A DNA stretch of 64,000 nt, from contig NZ_JACJRG010000007.1 in the NCBI RefSeq assembly GCF_014697125.1, forward strand, positions 124,001-188,000. The letters run 5' to 3'. Shown here in pieces: positions 36,378 to 46,600 of the stretch. The stretch comes from Anabaena minutissima FACHB-250. Its GTDB lineage: Bacteria > Cyanobacteriota > Cyanobacteriia > Cyanobacteriales > Nostocaceae. Position 1 is the stretch's first letter, and the number at the start of each line of letters is the position of its first letter. Position numbers and translations under genes: made by a program. The notes under the pieces are model-generated. The model was not told where the DNA came from. It saw nothing but the letters and a program-made list of their open reading frames with translations, and searched no databases.

Positions 36378-39263
36378 TTAAATTTTCTTACTTAGTTGAG
36401 ACTGCAAATCTTTCCAGGTGACACCTGCTAGGTTAGGGAGAACTATATGGGCTTTTCCTACCCTTTCTTGGGGTCCGATACCTATAGCCCACATACTACC
36501 AGCTAAGGCGGCTTCAACACCTGCGGCTGCATCTTCTACGACTACACATTGCTGTGGGTTTAAGCCTAACTGATGGGCGGCGTAGAGAAATAAATCAGGA
36601 GCGGGTTTGGGTTTTTGGACGCTGTAACCGTCAGCGATCGCATTTACTTTATCAGTAATACCCAATTTTTCGATCACTGATTGGGCATTTTTACTAGCTG
36701 AACCGATCGCAATTTTAATCCCAGCTTGTCGCAGTTCATCCAAAAGCGCGATCGCACCCGGTAATAAATCTTTGGGTGTAATATTTTTGATCAGTTCCAC
36801 ATAGTAGCGGTTTTTCCGTGCCATCATCTCTTGAATTTGGTCTTCTGAATAAGTCCTATCACCAATAATCAGCATCAGGGAAGCGAGGCGAGATATACCG
36901 CGTAAAGCTTCATTAGCCTCCCGATTAAAGGGAAGACCTTCTTCATTTGCCAGTTTTTGCCATGCTAAGTAATGATATTCAGCAGTATCTGTCAGTACCC
37001 CATCTAGGTCAAAGATAAATCCGCGAATATTGGGGGATTGCTTGTCTCCTCTAGTCCCCTCTTTTTCCCCAGTCAAATCAAACTTGTACCACTCACCCCG
37101 CCAGTGTAGCTGAAACTTTAAGCGTGACCAACCAGGGGGTAGGTGAGGGTTAGATACAGGGCCATTTTCTGTAAACTGAATACCTCCAAAGCCAAAAACT
37201 ACCGCTTGCCAAACACCCCCTGCACTAGCACCGTGAATACCATCTTGGGTGTTACCGCGACTATCTTCTAAGTCCACCATCGCCGCTTGCATAAATCGTT
37301 TATAAGCTATGGTTGATTTGCCTAAGTCTGAAGCTAGAATGCCATGAATGGCGGGGGCTAAGGATGAACCATAGGTAATGTCAGTGCGGGGTGCGTAATA
37401 ATCCCAATTTGTTGCTAATACTTTTTGGTCGTAGGGAAACTCTGCCGATGTCCGCATTAAGTACAACAGCATTAAGACATCTGGTTGTTTGAGAACTTGG
37501 GTGTGGTTAGTTCCTTCCATACCCAAAATAGCTTGTATTGATTGGTGGCGTGGTTCGTAGTCGGCTAAATTAATATCCTTTAATTGGAAAAATCCCTCAA
37601 ATTGTTCAATGAGTCCGGTTGAGGGATCGTAAAGAATCCAGATTTTATTGATGATATCTTGCCAGTAGGTTTCGATTTCTGGGGTAAGTTGCAATTTTTG
37701 GGCTAGTTCGGCGGCGCGTTCGGGGAAATTTTGTTGCAACCATCCACAAACTTTCAAGGCTTGTTCTAAATGCCATTGCACCATCCGGTTAGTGAAGGTG
37801 TTGTTGTGGACAAATTCGTGATACTCATCTGCACCAATCACGTCTCGAATTTCATATCTGTCATACTGGGGGTTAAATTCAACTCGACTACCCCAAAAGA
37901 TGGCTGTATCGAGGATCATCTCTGCGCCATAATCGCGCATCCACTCATCATCGCCGGTGGCTTGCCAGTAATGACAGACGGCGTAGGCGATATCTGCGCT
38001 ATTATGAATTTCGCGATCGCGGCACCAAATCCGCACGTCTTCACCATAATAATCGTCTGGTAGTGACCAACGAGGGGTAACTTCATCGCCTGTATCAGCA
38101 CTTTCCCAGGGGTACATTGCACCTTTGAAGCCGTAATGAGCAGCTTTACGCCTTGCACCGGCTATGGTGTGATAGCGGTAACTGAGTAAGTTTCGGGCGA
38201 CATCTGGCTGGTTATAAGTGAAAAAGGGCAGAATAAAAATTTCTGTATCCCAAAAGATATGACCGCGATAACCAAACCCTGACAAGGTTTTGGCAGCAAT
38301 ACTGACTTGCTCATCATGGCGGGGGGCGGCAATTAATAGCTGAAAAAGATTGTAGCGCACAGCAAAAGCGGCTGTGGCATCGCCTTCTATGACTATGTCG
38401 CTGGTTTGCCACACTTGATCCCAAGCTTTTTGATTGTCTGTAAATAATGTTGTGTAATCAGCTATGTCTACCAGTTTTTCGTGGGCGGCGATCACTGGTG
38501 TTTTCGTCTCCCGTGAGGTAAAAACTGTGACTATATTTTCTACTGTCACAGTTTGTTGGGCTGTGACTAAAAAGGTGGTGCTGATGCTGGGATAACCAGG
38601 TACAGTGTTGATTTGTACAGAAGCTTCTGTCCCTGAGATGGTCATTTTTGCCGCCATGCCAATTTCAATGCGGGTGCTGCGGGTGCGACTTTGTAACCAA
38701 ATACCCTGATCGGTTTTACCTTGGTCTATTCTTTCCCAGTGATTGAAACCTTGGTTTTCTGCATAGCCATTGATGCTAGCCTGAAATTCGATTAAGGCAT
38801 CGCCATCATAGGATGTTAAGTGGCAGCGTTGCCCTAAAATATGTTCATCTGCAAGAGAGGTGAAGCGTTCAAAGTGGATATCAATAATTTTATTTTTCGG
38901 ACTGCGCCAACGCACCCAACGACTCAGCAGACCATGACGCAAATCTAGTTGTCGTTTGTATTGTAATACTTCCCCTTGATCGAGACGGAAGCGATCGCCA
39001 TTAATCGTTACTACCAACGGTAGCCAATCAGGACAGTTAGCCAATTCTGTATAAACAACCGGCACATCATCATAAACACCATGAATAAATGTTGCTGGCA
39101 ACCCACGAGTATAGCCTTCTTCAAAACAACCCCTTGTGCCTAAATATCCATTACCAATGGTAAAGATAGTTTCCCTAGAGTTTAGTTGCTCAGGGTTAAA
39201 CTGGGTTTCAATTAATCTCCAGTCTTCATAAATAAAATCACCAGAGGTAGATTGTTTATTCAT
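36378..39263 (-). CDS. GH65 disaccharide phosphorylase fused to beta-phosphoglucomutase
   Basis: The 961-residue protein has two enzymes in one chain. Residues 1-740 are a glycoside hydrolase family 65 phosphorylase (HRQSIQAILGMEGTNHTQVLKQPDVL, HIFWDTEIFILPFFTYNQP, and the catalytic acid Glu480 in GADEYHEF), which would split maltose, trehalose or kojibiose with phosphate to glucose and beta-glucose 1-phosphate. Residues about 747-961 are a HAD-fold beta-phosphoglucomutase (IFDLDGVLTDTAEYH, IAIGSASKN, PAPDLFLYAA, VVEDAAAGVEAA) that turns the product into glucose 6-phosphate. All HAD motifs look intact. The gene is 85 bases downstream of susA on the same strand, which fits joint turnover of sugar reserves. 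Confidence 0.93.
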   Translation of the reverse strand: MNKQSTSGDFIYEDWRLIETQFNPEQLNSRETIFTIGNGYLGTRGCFEEGYTRGLPATFIHGVYDDVPVVYTELANCPDWLPLVVTINGDRFRLDQGEVLQYKRQLDLRHGLLSRWVRWRSPKNKIIDIHFERFTSLADEHILGQRCHLTSYDGDALIEFQASINGYAENQGFNHWERIDQGKTDQGIWLQSRTRSTRIEIGMAAKMTISGTEASVQINTVPGYPSISTTFLVTAQQTVTVENIVTVFTSRETKTPVIAAHEKLVDIADYTTLFTDNQKAWDQVWQTSDIVIEGDATAAFAVRYNLFQLLIAAPRHDEQVSIAAKTLSGFGYRGHIFWDTEIFILPFFTYNQPDVARNLLSYRYHTIAGARRKAAHYGFKGAMYPWESADTGDEVTPRWSLPDDYYGEDVRIWCRDREIHNSADIAYAVCHYWQATGDDEWMRDYGAEMILDTAIFWGSRVEFNPQYDRYEIRDVIGADEYHEFVHNNTFTNRMVQWHLEQALKVCGWLQQNFPERAAELAQKLQLTPEIETYWQDIINKIWILYDPSTGLIEQFEGFFQLKDINLADYEPRHQSIQAILGMEGTNHTQVLKQPDVLMLLYLMRTSAEFPYDQKVLATNWDYYAPRTDITYGSSLAPAIHGILASDLGKSTIAYKRFMQAAMVDLEDSRGNTQDGIHGASAGGVWQAVVFGFGGIQFTENGPVSNPHLPPGWSRLKFQLHWRGEWYKFDLTGEKEGTRGDKQSPNIRGFIFDLDGVLTDTAEYHYLAWQKLANEEGLPFNREANEALRGISRLASLMLIIGDRTYSEDQIQEMMARKNRYYVELIKNITPKDLLPGAIALLDELRQAGIKIAIGSASKNAQSVIEKLGITDKVNAIADGYSVQKPKPAPDLFLYAAHQLGLNPQQCVVVEDAAAGVEAALAGSMWAIGIGPQERVGKAHIVLPNLAGVTWKDLQSQLSKKI

Positions 39264-39348
39264 AGCCCATATTCTGCAAATAGTAGGAGTTGGGATGTAA
39301 GCTAGTTTTGGCTTAATTTATTTTTGAATTTTGAATTTTGAATTGGAG

Positions 39349-41763
39349 CTAACGACCCATGTGTTTATCTAAAATCTTTTCGGCTCTAGGTTTATAAATT
39401 AGATGGAATAAAGTTTCCATGTAACGAACTCTAGCTTCACTATTTTCAGGGGCGACAAAGTTCCAAAAACTAAATATTTTAGCCACTGATAATAATTTAT
39501 TGCTGTGTAACTGCCAATTATATTTGTGATGAATGCGCTGACTTACCCATTCAGAAATTTCTTGCCAGGATTCGGGATGGCAATCACATTTTTCTAGAAA
39601 TGTCACAATCTTATTGGCTGCTCCTTCTAAGTCTGTGGGGTTGAGATGAAAGCTGTTACCGTAATCTTCAATAATTTCTAAAGCACCGCCAAACTTAGTT
39701 GCAAAAGTTGGTAAGCCGGAAATCATCGCTTCTAAAATACTGCGCCCAAAGGCTTCAAATCGGGCAAAATGCACGTAAATTCCTTGTAAATCAGCCGCTA
39801 CTCGGTAGGTTTCCCCCACTTCAAAGTTAGGTAGTCGCATTCCCACCCAACGCATTTTGTTGTGGAGTTCATACTGATTAATCAAGTCATGTAGTTTTTG
39901 GATTTCTGCGGCTTCTGCTGGGTTAGCTGCTTCTGAAGTATGCAGTTTACTAGTTAAAATAATCAGGTTACAATGCTCTTGCAACCGTGGATTTTGACCG
40001 AAACATTCCACTAAACCAGTCAGATTTTTAACGGAAGTGATAGGAGCTACTGCCAAAATGGGACGCTTTTGATTATTATCTAATCTACCAAGAATTTGGA
40101 GATGCTCTTCATGTAAGAGTAAGTTATAAATTTTCTTGGTTAAATTGGGATCTCGCTTGGCTTTTTGGCTGTGATGAAAGAAGACTTGTTCATTCACCCC
40201 AGGTGGAATCATATTAAATTTAGGACTAAACAAATCTATGCCATTTACTACATGATATAGATGGGGCATAGTAAAACATTTATATGATTCATATTGTCCT
40301 ATACTGTCTGGTGTCCCGACAATTTCTTGGTAGGATGATGTGATAATAAAATCTGCCGCATTCATGGCAATTAAATCGGCAGTAAATTGTGCCGAAAAAT
40401 GATATTGTTCTTCAAAATCTGGCCAATAAAGATTACTGAATAAGTGTTTTGGTTTTTCTAAAGAGTGGGCAATATTGCAATGAGTAACTTTTAAATGCCG
40501 GGCAATTAGAAAAGCAACCAAGTTACCATCTGTATAGTTACCAATAATTAAACTAGGTTTACCTTTAAATTGCGTGAGTAATTCTTTTTCTGCATCGTCA
40601 GCAAAGGTTTCTAAATAAGGCCAAATATCAGATTTAGATATCCAGTTATTCGTAATCTCTGGATTAAATTCACCAAAGGGAACGCGTAATATCCAGGCAT
40701 TTTCTGTATCATGCACCTTTTCTAGTCGCAAGTTACAGAATGTTCCTTCACAATTAGGAATGAGGCGAGTGAGAATAATCACATAGGGTTTAATACCGAA
40801 GCTGTCAAGACCAGCGAGTTTAATTTCTTCCCGCAGTTTTTTTTCCAAACTCCGCGCTTGTTCCAAGACATAGATGACTTGTCCCAAGGTTTCATCTCGT
40901 CCCATGACATCTTCTTGCGCTACCCAGCCGTGGACGGAAACTAACACCACACGAAAGATAGCGGGGACACGAGAGACAAAGGTTTCCAGAATTGCAGGTT
41001 GAGGTGCTTCAATCAGCCTTTCTAAAAGTGTCAAGGTTTCGAGAGTACGGGAAGCCGTGTTTCCCCAACCCGGTTCAAAACCTAGTTTTTGCAAGTCGAG
41101 GTGAAAGTTGGTGTAGGGTTCTTCACCTTGTCGCTGACTGAGAAATTGAATGGCTTGGCGAATTTGTTTAGCTAGTTGAATACCAGAGGAAATGCGATCG
41201 TTAAGTAATAAACGAATATTATCGTATTTTAACGCCTGTAAGGCTGAATATATGAGTTCAAACCAATACTGGGTATCAGTTTCTAATTGACTGCATAGAT
41301 AATGGTTGAGGAAAGCTAGACCTTGACCAATGTTTCTAGGGTCGCTGATTCTGGGGGAGTTTTCATCAAATGCTTTGAGGTCGATTTCTAAAATGTGAGG
41401 GTCGTAGGCATTGACTAGGCGATCGCTCACATCTAATAATATTTGAGATGACATCACCTCAAACTTGCTAAAATCTGATGTCAGTCGCCAAACTTCTTGG
41501 TTAGCAATTCTGGGACGCACCACAAACCAAATAGCTTCCTCTTCTAGAATGATTTCATGGGTGTAGTGAATTAATTTGGCAACAGAGGAAGAATAGTAAA
41601 AGTATGTGGGTTTTTGGAATTGATGACAGTATTTCGCAAAACTTTGCAGAATCTCGTTTCTGAGGAAGTAACGTTTACCTTCAGCCTCTAGTGCAAATAT
41701 CAACTGACGCAGAGTAGCCTTTTCTTCACTATCTGCCAGAATACATTGGTGTAGTTCATACAT
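39349..41763 (-). CDS. susA: Sucrose synthase
   Basis: The 804-residue protein matches cyanobacterial sucrose synthase (Anabaena SusA length). It interconverts sucrose plus UDP/ADP with fructose and nucleotide-glucose; in filamentous cyanobacteria it mostly cleaves sucrose. Signatures are the N-terminal sucrose-synthase domain (about 1-260), then a GT-B fold with RVVLVSVHGWVAQED, KPSLIIGNYTDGNLVAFLIARHL, VNGIDLFSPKFNMIPPGV and the nucleotide-sugar motif RFEAFGRSILEAMISGLPTFAT with the E-x7-E pair. It heads a likely two-gene unit with the GH65 fusion. Just upstream lies a half copy of the palindromic repeat family. Confidence 0.96.
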   Translation of the reverse strand: MYELHQCILADSEEKATLRQLIFALEAEGKRYFLRNEILQSFAKYCHQFQKPTYFYYSSSVAKLIHYTHEIILEEEAIWFVVRPRIANQEVWRLTSDFSKFEVMSSQILLDVSDRLVNAYDPHILEIDLKAFDENSPRISDPRNIGQGLAFLNHYLCSQLETDTQYWFELIYSALQALKYDNIRLLLNDRISSGIQLAKQIRQAIQFLSQRQGEEPYTNFHLDLQKLGFEPGWGNTASRTLETLTLLERLIEAPQPAILETFVSRVPAIFRVVLVSVHGWVAQEDVMGRDETLGQVIYVLEQARSLEKKLREEIKLAGLDSFGIKPYVIILTRLIPNCEGTFCNLRLEKVHDTENAWILRVPFGEFNPEITNNWISKSDIWPYLETFADDAEKELLTQFKGKPSLIIGNYTDGNLVAFLIARHLKVTHCNIAHSLEKPKHLFSNLYWPDFEEQYHFSAQFTADLIAMNAADFIITSSYQEIVGTPDSIGQYESYKCFTMPHLYHVVNGIDLFSPKFNMIPPGVNEQVFFHHSQKAKRDPNLTKKIYNLLLHEEHLQILGRLDNNQKRPILAVAPITSVKNLTGLVECFGQNPRLQEHCNLIILTSKLHTSEAANPAEAAEIQKLHDLINQYELHNKMRWVGMRLPNFEVGETYRVAADLQGIYVHFARFEAFGRSILEAMISGLPTFATKFGGALEIIEDYGNSFHLNPTDLEGAANKIVTFLEKCDCHPESWQEISEWVSQRIHHKYNWQLHSNKLLSVAKIFSFWNFVAPENSEARVRYMETLFHLIYKPRAEKILDKHMGR

Positions 41764-41927
41764 GGTGATTTTTTATCACTCTATGAGGTTAGCACTAAGG
41801 ATTAAAGTCCTGACTACTAACTTGTTGAGAAGTTCATTTCGCTTTTATGTCTTCATGATATGCAAGCTTTAGTACCCGTTACTTCTAGCTGTGGGATGAG
41901 AGTTGTGGGTGTTAAATGCTGAGTTGT

Positions 41928-41960
41928 GTAAAGCCCTGCGGGCATAGCTGCGCTTAGAGC
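41928..41960. repeat. 33-bp interspersed repeat, copy 2
   Basis: Identical to 14079-14111. The 41764-42361 gap also holds a half palindrome (about 41799-41822). A plus-strand frame at 42069-42305 has no ribosome site and no recognisable content. Confidence 0.85.
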
Positions 41961-42361
41961 AGTAGCGGGGCGTGAGCAGCGTGCTAATTTTGAATTGCCA
42001 GGTAAAAAATGCCAAATTGGCTTAATTTTTTGTCAAAAAACTAGTATTCTGTATTTAAGTTAACTGTTTTGTGGCAAATATCCTGGTTTAAAATTTATCC
42101 TTTAAATTCAGGGCAGGTGATGAATCTAGCATTTACTAATCAGATGAGGTACATCATCGTCTCTTCCTTGCTTGCGGAGAGTGAGTTAGGGGTGGGGTTC
42201 TTGTACCTAACTGAACCGAGAAATGCCGTAAACAAAATATCACAATTAATTAATATGAAAATCAGCCTTAAATGTAGAAGAAATAATTTTCAATTAATTT
42301 ACTGATCATCAAATTTCTCAATGGTCTACATCCTTAAAAAAAAGTTACCTGAGAGATAATT

Positions 42362-42613
42362 ATGAGCTACCAAATTCCTTCTTCACCTAAAAGTTTTCAT
42401 AGTGCAATTACTCATGAGCAACTGAATCAAGTTATTGCAGCTATTACTGATGGTAGATATTCCTGGGCTTGTGTGTTACTTTTACGTTTCGTTGGTTACA
42501 ATCCACTTCACTTTATCCCTCAACGAACTTATAGCCGTTTAATGAAAGAAAATAGACAAGTTCCTACCGTAAGTCTATCAATTAACAGTGCTGAGTTGAA
42601 AGATTATTCATAA
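42362..42613 (+). CDS. HetP-like small protein (heterocyst commitment family)
   Basis: This 83-residue protein carries the core of the HetP family: THEQLNQVIAAITDGRYSWA, CVLLLRFVGYNPLHFIPQRT and YSRLMKENRQV. HetP and its relatives in Anabaena PCC 7120 control commitment to heterocyst differentiation; the short version is closest in size to Asl1930, a negatively acting relative. GAGAGA lies about eight bases before the ATG. It stands alone, with about 1 kb of repeat-rich DNA downstream. The assignment comes from recalled motif similarity; which family member it is cannot be decided here. Confidence 0.82.
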   Translation: MSYQIPSSPKSFHSAITHEQLNQVIAAITDGRYSWACVLLLRFVGYNPLHFIPQRTYSRLMKENRQVPTVSLSINSAELKDYS

Positions 42614-42655
42614 GGGGCGTGGTATTTCTCAAGATGGAAAGTGCTGTTAGTGGCA

Positions 42656-42786
42656 CTAGTACCGCAAGGCGGAAGTCAAAAGTCATAGACGCGAAAGCGG
42701 CTTCCCGGAGGGTAAGTCAAAAGTTTAATATACCAAGGCTTTTGCTGTTTTGAAATGGTCTGCTTATTTACGCCATGCTGTACTAG
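42656..42786. mobile_element. MITE-like element, copy 1
   Basis: A 131-bp non-coding element begins CTAGTACCGC...GCGGAAGTCAAAAGTC and ends AATGGTCTGCTTATTTACGCC...TGCTGTACTAG. The termini CTAGTAC / GTACTAG are inverted repeats. A shorter copy (50584-50687) shares both ends and differs mainly in the middle, where this one has about 30 extra bases. Confidence 0.75.
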
Positions 42787-42828
42787 TTCATCAAATTTCA
42801 ATTGAGGGATAAGCTTTTTTTGTAGTAA

Positions 42829-42875
42829 AGACTTTAGTCCTTAGAAAAATCAGGACTAAAGTCCTTACTACAAAC
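42829..42875. repeat. Interspersed palindrome family, copy 2
   Basis: GTAGTAAAGACTTTAGTCC ... GGACTAAAGTCCTTACTAC, an imperfect inverted repeat of the same family as 24316-24372. A GC-rich ACGCTACCGCGAACTAC module follows at about 42895-42935. Confidence 0.85.
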
Positions 42876-42971
42876 AGACCGCCAAATCATTCGCGCAGCG
42901 TCTGTCTTTGCTACGCAACGCTACCGCGAACTACAAAGTGGTACAGGGAATGCAAAAAAAGTCATTGCCCC

Positions 42972-43016
42972 GCCATTAATCTTACACTCCTAAGAGTAAG
43001 ACGTGGGATGAATGGC
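42972..43016. other. Structured segment, possible IS200/IS605 end remnant
   Basis: GCCATT / AATGGC enclose a TCTTAC-a-CTC / GAGTAAGA hairpin followed by CGTGGGATG. The shape and the GTGGGATGAATGGC string remind me of IS200/IS605-type right ends, but no tnpA or tnpB is nearby and I could not compare it. Confidence 0.3.
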
Positions 43017-43056
43017 AGTTTTAGCTAACTATATTTACTAAACGATTCATCCTTCT

Positions 43057-43107
43057 ATAGTTATAAGCTTTGTAAATTCTGAATTTAAAAAGCTTATAAC
43101 TATTTTT
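43057..43107 (+). terminator. Strong 15-bp hairpin with T-run
   Basis: ATAGTTATAAGCTTT and AAAGCTTATAACTAT form a perfect 15-bp stem with a 17-nt loop, followed by TTTT. No gene ends nearby (the HetP-like gene stops 440 bases upstream). It could end a non-coding transcript or be a palindromic repeat. The rest of 43108-43653 is AT-rich without recognisable content. Confidence 0.5.
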
Positions 43108-43653
43108 GATGGAGATCATTGAATTTTTGTGAGGTTAAGTTGAATATTAAATACTGATTTTAGGGTAAATTATCAAGTGTTAGCAAGTTATCTTTACTGA
43201 GAAATACAAGTATTTGGGAAATATGATTGTCTTATATGATGCTATTTCTATACTTAAAATTTATAGGAATAAAGTTGGATAAGGCTTAAATAGCAAAGGT
43301 TTAAGTAGATTTAAATTTACATAATTAAAAGATACACAAGAGATATTAAAGTGATCTGATCGCCAGATTTCAAAATGTTAATTTTATGTAAAAAAATTTA
43401 ACTAGACTAATCAATCTATAAAATAGGATAATTCCTTTAAACTAAGAGTTCATCATAGTCCTAATTTAAAAATAGAATAATCTTTAAGCATCCCACAACA
43501 TTATCAATACGCGCAGTATTTTCTCATTTGGATCATCAACTTGGCTAAGTGCCTAGAGTGATATTGACATATGTAGGATGAGTCAGCCAGATAAATCCTG
43601 GACATACCAAGAAATTATTCATACTGACACACTCTACTAACAGCCAATTTGGA

Positions 43654-46600
43654 ATGATTAATTTTTTGGTGTCTCCTAAAATCATGACAACTGACGAATT
43701 AACTATGCAACTCGACGAGCATCTCATTGATTTACCTAATCTATATCATGCTATCAATCGTTACCCTCTAACGATTGACCCTGATAGTTATATAGTCGAT
43801 GCTATTAGCTTGATGTATCACAAAAGAAGCCAAATCTCACCGCTCACCAGTTTAAACGCAGTTTGCAATGCACGCAACTGGTATTTACAAAAGACTAGCT
43901 GTGTTTTAGTTGTAGAGGCAGAAAAAGTCTTAGGCATCTTTACAGAACGAGATATATTTAGGCTGGCTGCGTCAAGTATAGATTTTTCTCAAGTTAAAAT
44001 GGCTGAAGTCATGACACAGCCAGTCACGACGATGAAACTATCACATTTTCAAGATATTCTTACAGCCTTGTCGGTACTGCAAAACCATCAGATTGGCCAT
44101 TTGCCAATTGTGGACGATGATGAACGCTTAGTGGGAGTTGTGACTGCCACAAGTTTGCTACATGGGTGTAATCAGTTACCAATGGTGAGCATTATTGAGG
44201 CTGTAAATAAACCACAAATTGAGTTACATCAGTCAAGTCTAACGTTACAGTATCCAACCGACTACTCATTTAAGCTGCGAGAAAATCTCACAGAGTTGGG
44301 CATATCCCAGGAGCTTTGGCAACAAGAAATCATTGAGCGTCACAATACTGAAGAAGCATTGCGACAGAGTGAAAAAATCTATCGCCAGTTAGTGGAAAGC
44401 CAAACAGATTTAATCCTCCGCTTTGATCATTCAGCGCGGATTAAATTTGCCAATCCCTCTGCGTGCGAACTTTTTGGTAAATCATTACATAAGTTTATTG
44501 GCGATTCTGTATTTACGCTGTTTCCTAGTGATGAATTACCTCAAGCTGTAGAAAACTTCAATTTGTTGAAGTCTCCACCTCATGACATAACCATCAAAGA
44601 GCAACCAGCATTAACAGTTAAAGGTATTCGTTGGATTGAATGGAAAATAATTGGTATCCCAAATGAATACAAGGAAGTTGTGGAGTTTCAGGCTGTAGGA
44701 AGAGATATCACAGCACGCAAGCAAATAGAGATCGCATTGCGAGAAAGTGAAGAAAAATTTCGCTGTTTTGCTGAAAACACTCATGCTTTAATTTGGATTG
44801 CCCAGTTAGAGTCAGGGGAAAACTTATACGTTAATCCAGCTTACGAACAGATTTGGGGACGTTCATGTCAAAGTTTACGTAATCAGCCATTCTCTTGGAT
44901 AGAATCATTACATCCCGACGATCGCGATCGCGTTCTTGCCAAAATAGAGCGACAAAAGCACGGTGAAGCCACCAATGAAGAATATCGCATTCTGCGACCT
45001 GATGGCTCAGTGCGTTGGATTTGGGATCGGGGTTTTGCCATACGTAATGAACAAGGCCAAATATATGCTTATGGCGGCGTTGCTGAAGATATTACAGAAC
45101 GCAAACAAACAGAAGAATTACTGCGCCAGAGCGAAGAAAGATTGAGTTTAGCTCTCATATCTGCCCATATGGGGATATTTGACTGGAATCTATTGACAAA
45201 TGATACCCTCTGGTCAGCCAATATGGGGCTATTGTATGGACTACCCCAGGGTACTATCTGTCCTAGCCCGGAAGCATTTCTGGAGTTAGTTCATCCTGAA
45301 GACAGAACATCTTTTCAAGATGCAGTTCAGTACAGTATTGAGCAACATCAAGAATTTGCCATTACATATCGAGTAATTTGGCCTGATGGCAGCATCCACT
45401 GGCTAAGTAGTAGAGGTCAAACCTACTATCACGAAATGGGTCAACCCATCAGAATGGTTGGTACAACCAAAGATATTAGTGAACGCAAACAAGCTGAAGC
45501 AGCCCTCAAAGAAAGTGAAGAACGCTATCGTTCTGTAGTCACAGCGATGCAGGAGGGTGTTGTGTTACATGAGCGCAATGGCAAAATAGTTGCTTGTAAC
45601 GCCAGTGCAGAGAAGATTTTAGGACTATCTAGCGATCGCATTATTGGACGTGTTTGTGATGCTTCTTGGCGAAGCATTTATGAAGATGGTTCTCCCTTTC
45701 CTGATGAAAAGCATCCCGCAATGGTGAGTTTACACACAGGACAACCTTGTTCAAATGTGATCATGGGAGTTCACAAACCCAATGGACAAATCACCTGGCT
45801 TTCTATTAATTCTCAACCCTTGTTCCGTAACAATGAGTCTACACCCTATGGGGTAGTTGCTTCCTTTTCCGATATTAGCGAACAGCAACAAGCAAAACAA
45901 AAAATTCGCGAACAAGCCGCTTTACTGGATATTGCTACCGATGCCATTTTTGTGAGAGATTTAAACAACCACATCCTATTCTGGAATCAAGGTGCAGAAC
46001 GTTTGTATGGTTGGTCAGCCTCAGAAATTTTGGGAACTGAACCCACGACCTTACTATATCCAGAAACTTCTGTTCATCTCCATAAAACAGCTCTGAAAAC
46101 TGCGATTGCTGCTGGTATGTGGCAGGGAGAGTTGCAAAAAATCACCAAATCTGGCCAGGACATTATTGTCGAAAGTCGCTGGACAATAATGCGGGATGCA
46201 GCCGGGAAACCTAAATCGATTTTGATTGTAGATACCGATATCACGCAAAAAAAACAACTAGAAGAGCAGTTTTTTCGGACTCAACGTTTAGAAAGCTTAG
46301 GCACACTCGCCGGTGGTATTGCCCACGACTTAAACAATATTTTGACACCTATCTTAGCAGCTGCGCAACTCTTACAAAATAGAACTAATCGAGCGTCTGA
46401 GCCATCGTCTAATGTGAGTGATACGCGATTGCCTACGGCGGGCGGAACGCAATCGCAACAACTACTAAAAATTATAGAAAACAATGCCCAACGGGGAGCA
46501 GGCTTAGTCAAACAAGTATTATCCTTTGCGCGGGGGTGTAAAGGAGAACGTACCATAGTCCAACTCAAACATCTGATTACTGATATTATTCTCATTGGTA

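Noticed and set aside
42069..42305. 78-codon plus-strand frame before the HetP-like gene
   Set aside because: No ribosome site, no known motif, and part of it (about 42140-42200) looks like common intergenic repeat sequence.
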